Notes under the pieces: generated by a model
Databases searched by the model: none
The model's input: only the letters and a program-made list of their open reading frames with translations
Told to the model about the DNA's origin: nothing
In this document: piece by piece, positions 1 to 9,537 of the stretch
Layout of the letters: every line of letters begins with the position of its first letter
How positions within the stretch are numbered: the stretch's first letter is position 1
Position numbers and translations under genes: made by a program
Origin: Streptomyces sedi
Lineage (GTDB): Bacteria > Actinomycetota > Actinomycetes > Streptomycetales > Streptomycetaceae
Length of the DNA: 64,000 nucleotides
Assembly: GCF_006335015.1 (NCBI RefSeq)
Contig: NZ_VDGT01000005.1
Location: 248,001 to 312,000 of the forward strand
Direction: 5' to 3'

Positions 1-1417
1 GGCGCAGCAGCGCCGAGACGGTCTCCTCGGGCGCCTGGCTGGCCGGCACGATGTGGCCGAGCGGCGGCGCGCCGCCGCTGTGCCGGCCGCCGCGCACCAC
101 CACCACGGGCTTGCCGGCCCGCGCGGTGCGGCGGGCGAGACGGGTGAACTTGCGCGGGTTGCCGACGGACTCCAGATAGAGCAGCGCGACCCGGGTGCGC
201 TCGTCGTCCTGCCAGAACTGGAGCACGTCGTTGCCCGAGACGTCCGCCCGGTTGCCGGCGGAGACGAAGGTGGACAGGCCGCCGCCGCGCGACTCCAGCT
301 CGTCGAGGACGGCGATGCCCATCGGGGCCGACTGGGTGAACAGCCCGATCCGCCCCGCGGCCGGGAGCCGGGGCGCGTGGCTGGCGTTCAGCCGTGTCCC
401 CGGCGCCGTGTTGATGACGCCGAACGCGTTGGGGCCGACGATCCGCATCCCGCGCGCCCTGGCCTGGCGCACCAGGGCGCGCTGCGCTGCCCGGGTGTGG
501 CCGGCGGCCATCACCACCAGCCCCTGGACGCCGCGCTCGGCGCAGTCCTCCAGCGCGCCGGCCACCTCGGCGGCCGGCACCGCCAGCACGGCGAGGTCCA
601 CGGCGGTCGGGATCTCCCGCACCGAACGGAAGGCCGGCGCCCCGCCCAACATCCGGGTATCCGGCGGCAGCTCGCGGTTGACGGCGTAGAGCGCGCCGGT
701 GAAGCCGCCGGAGAGCAGCCCGGCCAGCACGGTGCGTCCGGCGCCCCCGGGCCGGCGCCCGGCACCGACCACGGCGACGCTGCCGGGGGTCAGCAGCCGA
801 TGCACCGAGCGGGCCTCGGCCCGCTGCTCGCGGGCGCGCATGACGGCCAGCGACTCGGCGGTCGGCGCCAGGTCGAGGGTGAGCCGGACGGCCCCGTCGG
901 CGAAGCTGCGCCGCTGGGAGTAGCCGGCGTCGGTGAAGACCTTGATCATCTTGCGGTTGGCGGGCAGCACCTCGGCCTCGAAGCGCCGCACCCCGCGCTC
1001 CCTGGCCACGGCCGCGATGTGCTCCAGCAGCGTGGAGGCCAGGCCGCGCCCCTGGTGGGCGTCCTCGACCAGGAAGGCGACCTCGGCGAGGTCGGCCGGC
1101 GGCGAGGCGGCGCGGCCCCGCCGGTCGATCCGGTCGTAGCGGACGGTGGCCAGGAACTCGTCCCCGACCGTGGCCGCCAGACCGACCCGGTCCACGTAGT
1201 CGTGGTGGGTGAAGCGGTGCACGTCCCGGTCGGACAGGCGCGGGTAGGGCGCGAAGAAGCGGTAGAACTTCGACTCGTCGGAGACCCGCTCGTAGAAGCT
1301 CACCAGGCGGTCGGCGTCGTCCGGCGTGATGGGCCTGATGTGCGCGGTTCCGCCGTCCCGCAGCACCACGTCGGCCTCCCACTGGGTGGGGTAGGCGGGT
1401 TGGGCGGTTGCCTCCAT
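1..1417 (-). CDS. GNAT / acyl-CoA synthetase-like (NDP-forming) fusion protein, 3' end outside window
   Basis: This is a Pat-type protein that probably acetylates lysines of metabolic enzymes such as acyl-CoA synthetases; the function is inferred from family. It starts at the ATG at 1417 and runs off the left edge, so about 472 residues are visible. Residues 17-185 form a GNAT domain with the acetyl-CoA loop HQGRGLAS. From about residue 205 a CoA-binding Rossmann domain follows (VAVVGAGRRPGGAGRTV), then a succinyl-CoA-ligase-like domain (VVMAAGHTRA, RIVGPNAFGV). The GNAT domain is N-terminal, the reverse of the Salmonella Pat order; this arrangement is known in actinobacteria. It is divergent from ptsH, 104 bases away. 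Substrates cannot be read from the sequence. Confidence 0.87.
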   Translation of the reverse strand, partial: MEATAQPAYPTQWEADVVLRDGGTAHIRPITPDDADRLVSFYERVSDESKFYRFFAPYPRLSDRDVHRFTHHDYVDRVGLAATVGDEFLATVRYDRIDRRGRAASPPADLAEVAFLVEDAHQGRGLASTLLEHIAAVARERGVRRFEAEVLPANRKMIKVFTDAGYSQRRSFADGAVRLTLDLAPTAESLAVMRAREQRAEARSVHRLLTPGSVAVVGAGRRPGGAGRTVLAGLLSGGFTGALYAVNRELPPDTRMLGGAPAFRSVREIPTAVDLAVLAVPAAEVAGALEDCAERGVQGLVVMAAGHTRAAQRALVRQARARGMRIVGPNAFGVINTAPGTRLNASHAPRLPAAGRIGLFTQSAPMGIAVLDELESRGGGLSTFVSAGNRADVSGNDVLQFWQDDERTRVALLYLESVGNPRKFTRLARRTARAGKPVVVVRGGRHSGGAPPLGHIVPASQAPEETVSALLR

Positions 1418-1521
1418 GGCTTCAGCGTACGGTTGGCATGGTCGCAGCGGGCGGCTCGGGACCCGACCCGCGACCGTTGGTCACCGAAGCCCGAGGAAGC
1501 CCGTGCCACGGAAGGACACAC

Positions 1522-1821
1522 ATGGTTGAGCGCCGCGTCACCATCGGTTGGCCCGAGGGGTTGCACGCCCGTCCCGCCTCGATCTTCGTGCGGGCCGCGA
1601 CGGCCACCGGAGTGCCGGTGACCGTCGCGCGGGCGGACGGGACCCCGGTGAACGCCGCCTCCATGCTCGCCGTGCTCAGCCTGGGCGCCCAGGGCGGCGA
1701 GGAGATCGTGCTGTCCTCCCCCGCCGACGCCCCGGAGGCCCTGCCGGCGGCCGAGGCCGCGTTGGAACGTCTGGCGAGGCTTGTTTCCGAGGGGCTCGAC
1801 GAGCTTCCCGAAACCGTCTGA
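1522..1821 (+). CDS. ptsH: Phosphocarrier protein HPr
   Basis: HPr of the phosphoenolpyruvate sugar phosphotransferase system, 99 residues, cytoplasmic. It takes phosphate from enzyme I on His15 and passes it to EIIA domains. The active-site motif GLHARPAS places His15 at the canonical position, and Ser47 in NAASML corresponds to the regulatory serine of Firmicute HPr. The start is the ATG at 1522 with a GGAAGG ribosome site about seven bases upstream; a longer upstream reading is not needed. It is a single-gene unit between divergent and convergent neighbours, followed by a strong hairpin. In Streptomyces HPr serves fructose and N-acetylglucosamine uptake. Confidence 0.96.
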   Translation: MVERRVTIGWPEGLHARPASIFVRAATATGVPVTVARADGTPVNAASMLAVLSLGAQGGEEIVLSSPADAPEALPAAEAALERLARLVSEGLDELPETV

Positions 1822-1881
1822 GAGGAAACGCGTTCGCTGCCCGTGAATTGTCGGCGGGCGTCGCGAAAAGCGTCTCCGGGG

Positions 1882-1909
1882 AAACGCGCGTGCCGGGTCG
1901 CGCGCGTTT
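1882..1909. terminator. Bidirectional terminator hairpin between ptsH and gntR
   Basis: A nine-base-pair perfect stem (AAACGCGCG with CGCGCGTTT) around a ten-base loop lies between the convergent stop codons at 1821 and 1946. The stem itself ends in T-rich sequence on both strands, so it could terminate both transcripts. Confidence 0.75.
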
Positions 1910-1945
1910 TCCGAAAGGCGCCCGTTCCTGTGTAGCGCGCCGGTG

Positions 1946-2623
1946 TTAAATCTGACCGCGCACGGTGTTGACGGCAGGTTTCCCGCCGCTCACCACGACC
2001 GTGTGGAACTGCCTCCGCCGCGGCGCGCTCCTGGCGAGCTGGGCGGCCGAGAGCGCCCTGGCGCGCTCGGCGTCCCCGCGCGCGATCGCGTCCACCAACG
2101 CGCCCCGCTCCTGCCACAGCGCGACCGCGCCCGCGGTGGGCTCGCCCGCGTAGAGCCAGGTGACCTTCCGCCTCAACTGCACCAGCAGCTCGGTGAGTCC
2201 CGGGCTGCCGGTGGCCTGCGCCAGCGTCTCGTGGAACCAGTCGCCCAACGACCTGAGGTCGCCTTCCTGCCCCTGCCCCGCGCGCTGCCGCCCCAGCCTG
2301 ACCAGGCCGCGGAGCACCTTCAGATGGGCCTCGGTGCGCCGTTGCGCCGCCCTGGCCGCGCCCAGCGGCTCGACCAGCGCCCGCACCTCCAGCAGGTCCG
2401 CGGCCTCCCGGTCGCCCAACCGCGCCACCCGGGCGCCGGCGTGCCGACGCGAGACCACGAACCCCTCGGACTCCAGCGTGCGCAGGGCCTCGCGCACCGG
2501 CACCCGGGAGACGCCGTACCGACGCGCCAGCCGCTCCTCGGCCAGCCGGGAGCCCGGCACCAGATGCCCGGCCACGATGTCGTCCCTGATCGCGGTGCAT
2601 ACCGTGTGCGCTGAGAGACGCAT
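1946..2623 (-). CDS. GntR-family transcriptional regulator (FadR/FCD type)
   Basis: A 225-residue ligand-responsive regulator. Residues 1-70 form a GntR winged helix-turn-helix (YGVSRVPVREALRTLESEG) and residues 85-205 an all-helical FCD effector domain. The start is the ATG at 2623, preceded by a G-rich ribosome site; an upstream in-frame extension lacks coding character. It is transcribed alone between a terminator and the M16 peptidase operon upstream on the same strand. The effector is unknown; FCD regulators usually bind small carboxylates. The position next to ptsH matches the layout in other Streptomyces. Confidence 0.9.
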   Translation of the reverse strand: MRLSAHTVCTAIRDDIVAGHLVPGSRLAEERLARRYGVSRVPVREALRTLESEGFVVSRRHAGARVARLGDREAADLLEVRALVEPLGAARAAQRRTEAHLKVLRGLVRLGRQRAGQGQEGDLRSLGDWFHETLAQATGSPGLTELLVQLRRKVTWLYAGEPTAGAVALWQERGALVDAIARGDAERARALSAAQLARSAPRRRQFHTVVVSGGKPAVNTVRGQI

Positions 2624-2784
2624 GCAAACAACCCCCACAGCTGTGGCCGGCATTCGCCCTGTGGCATTACCGCCGGGTCGGTCAACCGAACTGTAGGGCA
2701 GAAACCAGGAATTCCGATAGCCGGCCCTGAGGATACCCACCGCCTTTCGGTCATCCGTACGGAAAGGGAGGGCAAAACGACGGA

Positions 2785-2812
2785 GAAGCGCGCCCGGCAC
2801 CGGACGCGCTTC
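2785..2812 (-). terminator. Terminator after the M16 peptidase pair
   Basis: An eight-base-pair stem (GAAGCGCG with CGCGCTTC) with a twelve-base loop lies 27 bases beyond the stop of the second peptidase gene, separating it from gntR. Confidence 0.6.
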
Positions 2813-2838
2813 CCTGGTCGCCGGTGGGGCGACCGCGG

Positions 2839-4248
2839 CTAGGCGCCGATCACCTCGACCTCGCCGATGCCCAGCTCCCGCACCGGGTCGGCGATCTGCT
2901 TGGCGTCGCCGACCAGCACGGTCACCAGGCCGTCCGGCGGGAAGGCCCGGACGACGGCGGCGGTGGCCTCCACCGTGCCGGTCTCCGCGAGCCTCGCGTA
3001 GAGGTTGGCCTGGTAGTCGTCCGGCAGCTCCTCCTCGACCTGGTCGGCCAGCGCCCCCGCGACGGCCGACGCCGTCTCGAAGCTCAACGGCGCGACGCCG
3101 ACGAGGAACTGGACGGCCGCGTCACGCTCCTCCTCGGTCAGCCCCTCGGCGGCCAGCGTGCGCAGCACCTGCCACAGGTCGGCCAGCGCAGGACCCGTGA
3201 CATCGGTGGCGACCGAGCCCCTGATGCCCAGCAGCGAGAAGCCGTCACCCGCCGCGCTGGAGCGGAGCACGTGGCTGGAGGCCCGCACCCCGTACGTGTA
3301 GCCCTTCTCCTCGCGCAGCACCCTGTCCAGCCGGGAGGTCAACGTGCCGCCCAGGCAGTACACGCCCAGTCGGTGCGCCGGCCAGACCGGGTCGTGGCGG
3401 TCGGGTCCCACCCGGGCGATCAGCAGCTGCGTCTGGACCGCGTCCTGGCGGTGGACGATCAGCACGCGCGGGCTGTCCCGCACCTCGACCGGCGCCGGAC
3501 GGACCGACTCGGCGGCGGCGCCGGTCCACGTGCCCAACGTCTCCTTGAGCACCGCGTCCAGGTCGATCCCGGTCAGGTCGCCGACGATCACGGCGGTGGC
3601 CGAGGCCGGCCGCAGATGGGCACGGTAGAAGTCGCGCACGGCCTTCGCGTCGATGTCCCGCACGGTCTCCGCGGTGCCCTGGCGCGGCCGGGAGAGCCTG
3701 GACTCCTCGGGGAAGAGCGCGGCGTACAGCGTCATCGCCGCGCGCCGCCCCGGGTTGGCCAGCTCGTGCGGGATCTCGTCCAGCCGGTTGGCGACCAGCC
3801 GCTCGATCTCGTGCTCCGGGAAGGCGGGGGCGCGCAGCGCGTCGGCCACCAGCCGCAGCGCGCCGGCCAGTCGGGAGGCCGGCACCTCAAGGGAGACGCG
3901 GACCCCGACGTGGTCGGCGAACGTGTCCAGGGTGGCACCGCACCGCTCCAGCTCGGCCGCGAACTCCTCGGCCGTGTGCCGGTCGGTCCCCTCCGAGAGG
4001 CCGCGCGCCATGATGGTGGCCACGCCCTCCAGGTCGCGGGGCTCGGACTCCAGCGGCGCGGTGAGGTTGATGTCGACCGCGACGACCTGCTGCCCCGGGC
4101 GGTGGGCGCGCAGCACCGTCAGCCCGTTGGGCAGGGCGCCGCGCTCCGGCGCGGGGAAGGCCCACGGCTTGGCGGCGCCGCCCGTGGGACGCGGGTGCAG
4201 GGGCATCTCGGCCCCGGCGCCCGCCGCGTTCTGGGTGGTGTCACTCAC
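2839..4248 (-). CDS. M16-family peptidase-like protein lacking the zinc motif (non-catalytic partner)
   Basis: A 469-residue M16B-fold protein. The position of the HxxEH zinc motif is occupied by T78-I79-M80-A81-R82, so both histidines and the glutamate are missing and it should not be catalytic alone. The C-terminal half keeps the substrate-binding Arg/Tyr region typical of non-catalytic M16 chains (GYTYGVRA near residue 315). The start is the GTG at 4248, which overlaps the end of the upstream active peptidase gene by eight bases, so the two are translationally coupled. In M16B enzymes an active and an inactive chain form a heterodimer around one cavity; that is the likely arrangement here (inference). 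The substrate is unknown. Confidence 0.9.
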   Translation of the reverse strand: MSDTTQNAAGAGAEMPLHPRPTGGAAKPWAFPAPERGALPNGLTVLRAHRPGQQVVAVDINLTAPLESEPRDLEGVATIMARGLSEGTDRHTAEEFAAELERCGATLDTFADHVGVRVSLEVPASRLAGALRLVADALRAPAFPEHEIERLVANRLDEIPHELANPGRRAAMTLYAALFPEESRLSRPRQGTAETVRDIDAKAVRDFYRAHLRPASATAVIVGDLTGIDLDAVLKETLGTWTGAAAESVRPAPVEVRDSPRVLIVHRQDAVQTQLLIARVGPDRHDPVWPAHRLGVYCLGGTLTSRLDRVLREEKGYTYGVRASSHVLRSSAAGDGFSLLGIRGSVATDVTGPALADLWQVLRTLAAEGLTEEERDAAVQFLVGVAPLSFETASAVAGALADQVEEELPDDYQANLYARLAETGTVEATAAVVRAFPPDGLVTVLVGDAKQIADPVRELGIGEVEVIGA

Positions 4249-5590
4249 TGCCGGCCCCCTCCTCGTCGTCGGCCCCGTCCGCGGCGTTCGGCGTGGGCTC
4301 GTAGACCAACACCCCGCGGTTGTCGGGGCGCAGCCGCGCCGCGGCCACCGCCCGCACCTCGTCCGGGGTGATCGTCAGAATGCGCTGGACCGCGGTGAGC
4401 GCCAGCGTCGGGTCGCCGAACAGCACGGCGTACTTGCAGAGTTCGTCGGCCCGACCGCCGACGGTGGCGAGTCGGTCCAGCCACTCGCGCTCCAGCTGGG
4501 CCTGGGCGCGCTCCATCTCCTCGGGCGTCGGGCCCTCGGCGGCGAACCTGGCCAGCTCCTCGTCGACGGCCGCCTCGATCTCGGCGACCTCGGCCTCGCC
4601 CGAGGTCTTCACGTCCAGCCACCCCATGGAGGGCGCGCCGGCGAGCCGCAGCATCCCGAAGCCGGCGGAGACCGCCGTGCGGTCGTGGCGCACCAGCCGG
4701 TTGTAGAGCCGGGAGGACTCGCCGCCGCCGAGCGCGGTGAGCGCCAGGTCCGCGGCGTCGGCCTCCCTGGTGCCGTCCTGCGGCAGCCGGTAGACGGCCA
4801 TCAACGCGCGGGCCGGCACGTCCTCGCGCACCAGCTCGCGCACCTCCTCGCCGATCACCTCGGGCAGGGCGCCGTCGCGTGGCGGGCGCTTGCCGTCGTG
4901 TCCGGGGATGCCGCCGAAGTACTTCTCGGCCCAGGCCAGCGTCTGTTCGGGGTCGATGTCCCCGACGACACTCAACACCGCGTTGTTCGGGGCGTAGTAG
5001 GTGCGGAAGAACGCCCTGGCGTCCTCCAGTGAGGCCGCGTCCAGGTCCTCCATCGAGCCGATGGGGGTGTGGTGGTAGGGATGGCCCTCGGGGAAGACCA
5101 TGGAGGTCAGCTTCTCGAAGGCGGTGCCGTAGGGCACATTGTCATAACGCTGCCGGCGCTCGTTCTTGACGACGTCGCGCTGGTTCTCCATGGACTCGTC
5201 GTCCAGGGCGCTCAGCAGCGTCCCCATGCGGTCGGCTTCCAGCCACAGCGCCAGCTCCAACTGGTGCGCCGGCATGGTCTCGAAGTAGTTGGTGCGCTCG
5301 AAGCTGGTGGTGCCGTTGAGCGAACCGCCGGCGCCCTGCACCAGCTCGAAGTGCCCGTTGCCCGTGACTTGCCGCGAGCCCTGGAACATCAGATGCTCGA
5401 AGAGGTGCGCCAACCCGGTGCGGCCCTTGACCTCGTGTCGGGAGCCGACGTCGTACCAGATGCAGACGGCGGCCACCGGAGTCAGATGGTCCTCGGAGAG
5501 CACCACCCGCAGGCCGTTGGCGAGTCTGTGCTCCGTCGCGGTGAGCCCACCGACGGTATCCTCCGTGCTGGCCGTGTGGCCCATGGACAT
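4241..5590 (-). CDS. M16-family zinc metallopeptidase (catalytic chain)
   Basis: A 449-residue M16B peptidase. The inverted zinc motif H62-L-F-E65-H66 is intact, and a downstream glutamate in ENQRDVVKNE supplies the third ligand. The two M16 lobes span about residues 20-220 and 225-430. There is no signal peptide, so it should act in the cytoplasm, like other bacterial peptide-clearing or processing M16 enzymes. The start is the ATG at 5590 with GAAGGGA five bases upstream; a second ATG lies at 5584. It is the first gene of a two-gene operon with the inactive partner and is divergent from parC. Confidence 0.93.
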   Translation of the reverse strand: MSMGHTASTEDTVGGLTATEHRLANGLRVVLSEDHLTPVAAVCIWYDVGSRHEVKGRTGLAHLFEHLMFQGSRQVTGNGHFELVQGAGGSLNGTTSFERTNYFETMPAHQLELALWLEADRMGTLLSALDDESMENQRDVVKNERRQRYDNVPYGTAFEKLTSMVFPEGHPYHHTPIGSMEDLDAASLEDARAFFRTYYAPNNAVLSVVGDIDPEQTLAWAEKYFGGIPGHDGKRPPRDGALPEVIGEEVRELVREDVPARALMAVYRLPQDGTREADAADLALTALGGGESSRLYNRLVRHDRTAVSAGFGMLRLAGAPSMGWLDVKTSGEAEVAEIEAAVDEELARFAAEGPTPEEMERAQAQLEREWLDRLATVGGRADELCKYAVLFGDPTLALTAVQRILTITPDEVRAVAAARLRPDNRGVLVYEPTPNAADGADDEEGAGSE

Positions 5591-5623
5591 GAGGTCCCTT
5601 CGTTCGGTCGGTTGAGGTGTCTG

Positions 5624-5641
5624 TCACCTTATGCAAGGTGA
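5624..5641. promoter_or_regulatory. Palindrome between the peptidase operon and parC (possible operator)
   Basis: A perfect inverted repeat, TCACCTT-ATGC-AAGGTGA, lies in the 140-base divergent region. It overlaps a possible minus-strand -10 element (TAAGGT) for the peptidase operon. No regulator can be assigned from the sequence. Confidence 0.5.
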
Positions 5642-5730
5642 GCCGGGGTGTGCGAAGTTCCCGGTTGTCAGCGGGGCGGTCCACAATGGTCGCCAGCAAC
5701 CGACCGACCGTACGAAGGAGCACTGCCGCG

Positions 5731-8178
5731 ATGGCCCGCAGCAGCAAGCAGTCCCCGCCTCCTGAGGAGTTCGAGGAGCGGATCCTCGACATCGATGTGG
5801 TCGATGAGATGCGGGGCTCCTTCCTGGAGTACGCGTACTCGGTGATCTACTCGCGCGCCCTGCCCGACGCGCGGGACGGTCTGAAGCCGGTGCAGCGCCG
5901 CATCCTCTACCAGATGCACGACATGGGCCTGAGGCCCGACCGTTCGTATGTGAAGTGCGCGCGAGTCGTCGGCGAGGTGATGGGCAAGCTCCATCCGCAC
6001 GGCGACTCGGCGATCTACGACGCGCTGGTCCGGATGGCCCAGCAGTTCTCCATGCGGCTGCCGTTGGTCGACGGCCATGGGAACTTCGGTTCCCTGGGGA
6101 ACGACGACCCGCCCGCGGCGATGCGGTACACCGAGTGTCGTTCCGCCTCGGCGGCCGGCCTGCTGGTGGCCTCGATCGACGAGGACACGGTCGACTTCAC
6201 GCCGAACTACGACGGCAGCGAGCAGGAGCCGGCCACGCTGCCGGCCGCCTACCCCAACCTGCTGGTCAACGGCTCCAGCGGCATCGCCGTCGGCATGGCG
6301 ACCAACATGCCCCCGCACAACCTGGGCGAGGTCGTCGCAGCCGCCCGCCACCTGATCAAGCACCCGAACGCCGACCTGGAGACGCTGCTACGCATCGTGC
6401 CGGGCCCCGACCTGCCCACCGGGGGCCAGATCGTCGGCCTCGACGGCATCAGGGACGCCTACCGGACGGGCCGCGGCACGTTCAAGATGCGCGCGACGGT
6501 CACGGTGGAGAAGGTCTCCGCGCGCCGCAGGGGCCTGATCGTCACCGAGCTGCCGTTCGCCGTCGGCCCGGAGAAGGTCATCGGCAAGATCAAGGACCTG
6601 GTCAACTCCAAGCGCCTGACCGGCATCGCCGACGTCAAGGACCTCACCGACCGGGAGAACGGCCTGCGCCTGGTCATCGAGGTGAAGAACGGCTTCAACC
6701 CCGAGGCCGTGCTGGCCCAGCTGTACAAGCTGACGCCGATGGAGGAGACCTTCGGCATCAACAACGTGGCCCTGGTGGACGGTCAGCCCCTCACCATGGG
6801 GCTGCGGGAGCTGCTCCAGGTCTATGTCGACCACCGCTTCGAGGTGGTGCGCCGGCGCAGCGAGTTCCGCCGTGGCAAGCACCGGGACCGGCTGCACCTG
6901 GTCGAGGGCCTGCTGGTGGCGCTGCTGGACATCGACGAGGTGATCCGGCTGATCAGGTCGAGCGACAACGCGGCGGCGGCCAAGGAGTCGCTGATGGGCC
7001 ACTTCGAGCTGTCGGAGATCCAGACGCAGTACATCCTGGACACGCCGCTGCGCCGGTTGACCCGTTTCGACCGGATCGAGCTGGAGTCCGAGCGGGACCG
7101 GCTGCGCGGGGAGATCGAGGAGCTGACCCGGATCCTGGAGTCGGACGCCGAGCTGCGCAAGCTGGTCTCCGGCGAACTGGCGGACGTCGCCAAGAAGTTC
7201 GCCACCCCGCGCCGCACCGAGCTGGTGGAGGCGTCGGGTGCGGCCGTCGACGTGGTGCCGCTGGAGGTCTCCGACGACCCGTGCCGGGTGCTGCTCTCCT
7301 CGACGGGGCTGCTGGCCCGCACCGCCGACGGCGAGGGTTCCCTGAGCGAGACGGCCAAGCGCGGCAAGCACGACCTGGTCGTCTCCGCGGTGCAGTCCAC
7401 GATCCGTGGCGAGGTGGGCGCCGTCACCTCGACGGGCCGGCTGCTGCGGATCTCGGTCGTCGACCTGCCGACGCTGCCGCCGTCCGCCTCGGCCTCCAGC
7501 CTGGCGGGCGGGGCGGGGCTGTCCGAGTTCGTCTCGCTGGAGGGAGACGAGCGGGTGATCTGCCTGACCACGCTCGACGAGTCCTCCCCCGGTCTCGCCA
7601 TCGGCACCGAGCAGGGCGTGGTGAAGCGGGTGGTCCCCGACTACCCGGCGAACAAGGAGGAGTTGGAGGTCATCTCGCTGCGCGAGGGGGACCGGATCGT
7701 GGGGGCCGCCGAGTTGCAGACCGGCGAGGAGGACCTGGTCTTCATCACCGAGGAGGCCCAGCTGCTGCGGTATCCGGCGGCGCAGGTACGCCCGCAGGGG
7801 CGGCAGGCCGGCGGGATGGCCGGGGTCAAGCTGGGCGAGGGGGTGCGGGTGCTTTCCTTCACCGTGGTCGACCCGGCGCGCGACGCGGTGGTCTTCACGG
7901 TGGCTGGCGGCTCCGGGACGCTGGACGACCTGGGGACGGCGAAGCTGACGCCGTTCGACCAGTACCCGAGAAAGGGACGGGCCACGGGAGGGGTGCGCTG
8001 CCAGCGCTTCCTGAAGGGCGAGGAGCGGCTGGTCTTCGCCTGGGCCGGCGGCGCGCCGGCGCGGGCATCCGGCAGGAACGGCACGCCCGTGACGCTGCCG
8101 GAGGTCGATCCGCGCCGCGACGGCTCGGGCACCCCGCTGGCCAAGGAGGTCACGGCCCTGGCGGGGCCCGTCGGCTAG
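5731..8178 (+). CDS. parC: DNA topoisomerase IV subunit A
   Basis: An 815-residue type IIA topoisomerase A subunit that decatenates daughter chromosomes with ParE. The breakage-reunion domain occupies residues 20-480, with the catalytic tyrosine in [13 protein letters not shown] (about residue 135). The C-terminal part (about 500-800) is a beta-pinwheel of repeated blades without the glutamine-rich GyrA box, which favours ParC over gyrase. The start is the ATG at 5731 after GAAGGAG; upstream in-frame sequence is the divergent promoter region. The B subunit gene lies 1.4 kb downstream on the other strand. In Streptomyces the true gyrase genes are near the origin, so this pair is topoisomerase IV. 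Confidence 0.93.
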   Translation: MARSSKQSPPPEEFEERILDIDVVDEMRGSFLEYAYSVIYSRALPDARDGLKPVQRRILYQMHDMGLRPDRSYVKCARVVGEVMGKLHPHGDSAIYDALVRMAQQFSMRLPLVDGHGNFGSLGNDDPPAAMRYTECRSASAAGLLVASIDEDTVDFTPNYDGSEQEPATLPAAYPNLLVNGSSGIAVGMATNMPPHNLGEVVAAARHLIKHPNADLETLLRIVPGPDLPTGGQIVGLDGIRDAYRTGRGTFKMRATVTVEKVSARRRGLIVTELPFAVGPEKVIGKIKDLVNSKRLTGIADVKDLTDRENGLRLVIEVKNGFNPEAVLAQLYKLTPMEETFGINNVALVDGQPLTMGLRELLQVYVDHRFEVVRRRSEFRRGKHRDRLHLVEGLLVALLDIDEVIRLIRSSDNAAAAKESLMGHFELSEIQTQYILDTPLRRLTRFDRIELESERDRLRGEIEELTRILESDAELRKLVSGELADVAKKFATPRRTELVEASGAAVDVVPLEVSDDPCRVLLSSTGLLARTADGEGSLSETAKRGKHDLVVSAVQSTIRGEVGAVTSTGRLLRISVVDLPTLPPSASASSLAGGAGLSEFVSLEGDERVICLTTLDESSPGLAIGTEQGVVKRVVPDYPANKEELEVISLREGDRIVGAAELQTGEEDLVFITEEAQLLRYPAAQVRPQGRQAGGMAGVKLGEGVRVLSFTVVDPARDAVVFTVAGGSGTLDDLGTAKLTPFDQYPRKGRATGGVRCQRFLKGEERLVFAWAGGAPARASGRNGTPVTLPEVDPRRDGSGTPLAKEVTALAGPVG

Positions 8179-8180
8179 CG

Positions 8181-8213
8181 GTGGCCCGGCGGACGCACGG
8201 ATCCGCCGGGCAC
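8181..8213. terminator. Convergent terminator between parC and the CobW-type gene
   Basis: A stem of CCCGGCGGA with TCCGCCGGG, extended by outer GTG/CAC pairs, fills the gap between the stops at 8178 and 8217. It should serve both genes. Confidence 0.72.
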
Positions 8214-8216
8214 GGC

Positions 8217-9380
8217 CTACGCCTGCCGCCCGGCGGGGTGGAGGGCCCCAGGGCCCGCCGCCCCGCCGGGATCGGGCGGCTCCTCCGTCGGCTCCTCCGT
8301 CGGCTCCGCCTCGCGCGCGAGGTAACGAGCCATCCGCACCACGCCGTCGGCGGGCGCGCCGGCGGAGGCGGGCGGGGCCACACAGCCGGCCAGCTCCTTG
8401 GTGAGCGCCTCGGCGTCGAGGCCGGAGCCGATCAGCACCAGGCTGGTGGTCTCGGGGCCCTCGGCCGGCGGCGGATCGGGGAAGAAGCGCAGGAAGCGCC
8501 CGACGGCGTGCAGGGTGTGGCGCCCGACGCCGGCCAGGTCCACGAAGCCCTTGATCCGGTAGAGGCCCTCGCGGCGGCCGTCGAGGAAGTCCATCAACCC
8601 GCCGGGATCCAGCGGGCGTTCACTGTGGAAGCTCACGCTCTCGTAACCGGCGTGCGGGTGGTCGTGGCCGAACGCGCCGTGCTCCCCGTGGTCCCCGTCC
8701 TCGCGCTGTCCTCGCGTCTCGGCCAGCAGGTCCGCGAAGGACAGCTGCCTCGGCCCCGCCTCCCGCGCCGAACGGTCGCCGCCAGGACCGTCGACGAGCA
8801 GCCCCGGGTCGACCCGCCCGTGGCGGGCGGCCACCACCGGAGCCCCGCCGGACCGCTCCCGCAACGCGGCGAGCAGCGCGGCCCGTTCCTCCGCCGGCAC
8901 CAGGTCCGTCTTGTTCAGCACCACCAGGTCGGCCAGCGCCGTGTAGCGGTCCGTGGCGGGCTGCCGGGCGCGCAGCCCGTCGTGCTCGACGGCGTCCACC
9001 ACCTGCACCAGCCCGCCGTAGACGATCCCCGGCTGGTCGCTGGCGAGCACCATCCGCACCAGGGTGGGCGGCTCGGCCAGGCCGCTGGCCTCGATCACGA
9101 TCAGGTCGATGGCGGCGGCCGGATCGGCGAGCCTGGCCAGCGCCTCGTCCAACTCCTCGGTGTCGGTGGCGCAACAGAGGCAGCCGTTGCCGAAGGAGAC
9201 CATCGAGTCCACCTGGCCCGCGACGGTCAGCGCGTCCACCGGGACGCTGCCGAAGTCGTTGACCACGGCGCCGACGCGCAGCCCGGGGGCGTTGGTCAGC
9301 AGATGGTTGAGCAACGTGGTCTTGCCCGCGCCCAGGAACCCCGCGAGCACCAGCACCGGGATCCGCCCGCCCGTCGTCAC
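8217..9380 (-). CDS. CobW/COG0523-family GTP-binding protein (putative metal chaperone)
   Basis: A 387-residue G3E-family GTPase. The P-loop GFLGAGKT is at residues 14-21, the metal-binding CxCC motif at C67-C69-C70 (NGCLCC), and NKTD supplies guanine specificity. A histidine-rich insert (HGEHGAFGHDHPH) around residue 240 precedes the C-terminal CobW domain. Such proteins deliver zinc, cobalt or other metals; the histidine tract fits zinc handling, but the metal cannot be decided here. The C-terminus carries a short EPTEEPTEEP repeat. The start is the GTG at 9380 with GGAGGGA upstream. It lies downstream of parE on the same strand, with a hairpin between them. Confidence 0.9.
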   Translation of the reverse strand: MTTGGRIPVLVLAGFLGAGKTTLLNHLLTNAPGLRVGAVVNDFGSVPVDALTVAGQVDSMVSFGNGCLCCATDTEELDEALARLADPAAAIDLIVIEASGLAEPPTLVRMVLASDQPGIVYGGLVQVVDAVEHDGLRARQPATDRYTALADLVVLNKTDLVPAEERAALLAALRERSGGAPVVAARHGRVDPGLLVDGPGGDRSAREAGPRQLSFADLLAETRGQREDGDHGEHGAFGHDHPHAGYESVSFHSERPLDPGGLMDFLDGRREGLYRIKGFVDLAGVGRHTLHAVGRFLRFFPDPPPAEGPETTSLVLIGSGLDAEALTKELAGCVAPPASAGAPADGVVRMARYLAREAEPTEEPTEEPPDPGGAAGPGALHPAGRQA

Positions 9381-9485
9381 CGCCGCGACTCCCTCCGCCT
9401 CGGGTGGCGTCTTTCCCGGTCACTCTAGGCGACGCCACCGACAGCGCGCCCCGACGGCCGTTGCCCGGCCGTGGGGACGCCACGG

Positions 9486-9512
9486 GGCCGCCCGGCGCTG
9501 ACCCGGGCGGCC
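9486..9512 (-). terminator. Hairpin after parE
   Basis: A perfect ten-base-pair stem (GGCCGCCCGG with CCGGGCGGCC) and seven-base loop lie 26 bases beyond the parE stop. It probably limits read-through into the CobW-type gene. Confidence 0.65.
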
Positions 9513-9537
9513 GAACCGCCGGACCGGGCGGGCCCGG

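Noticed and set aside
5955..9428. An 1157-residue frame overlapping parC and the CobW-type gene
   Set aside because: It is a shifted frame of parC and antisense of the next gene, with an arginine/glycine-rich composition typical of shadow frames.
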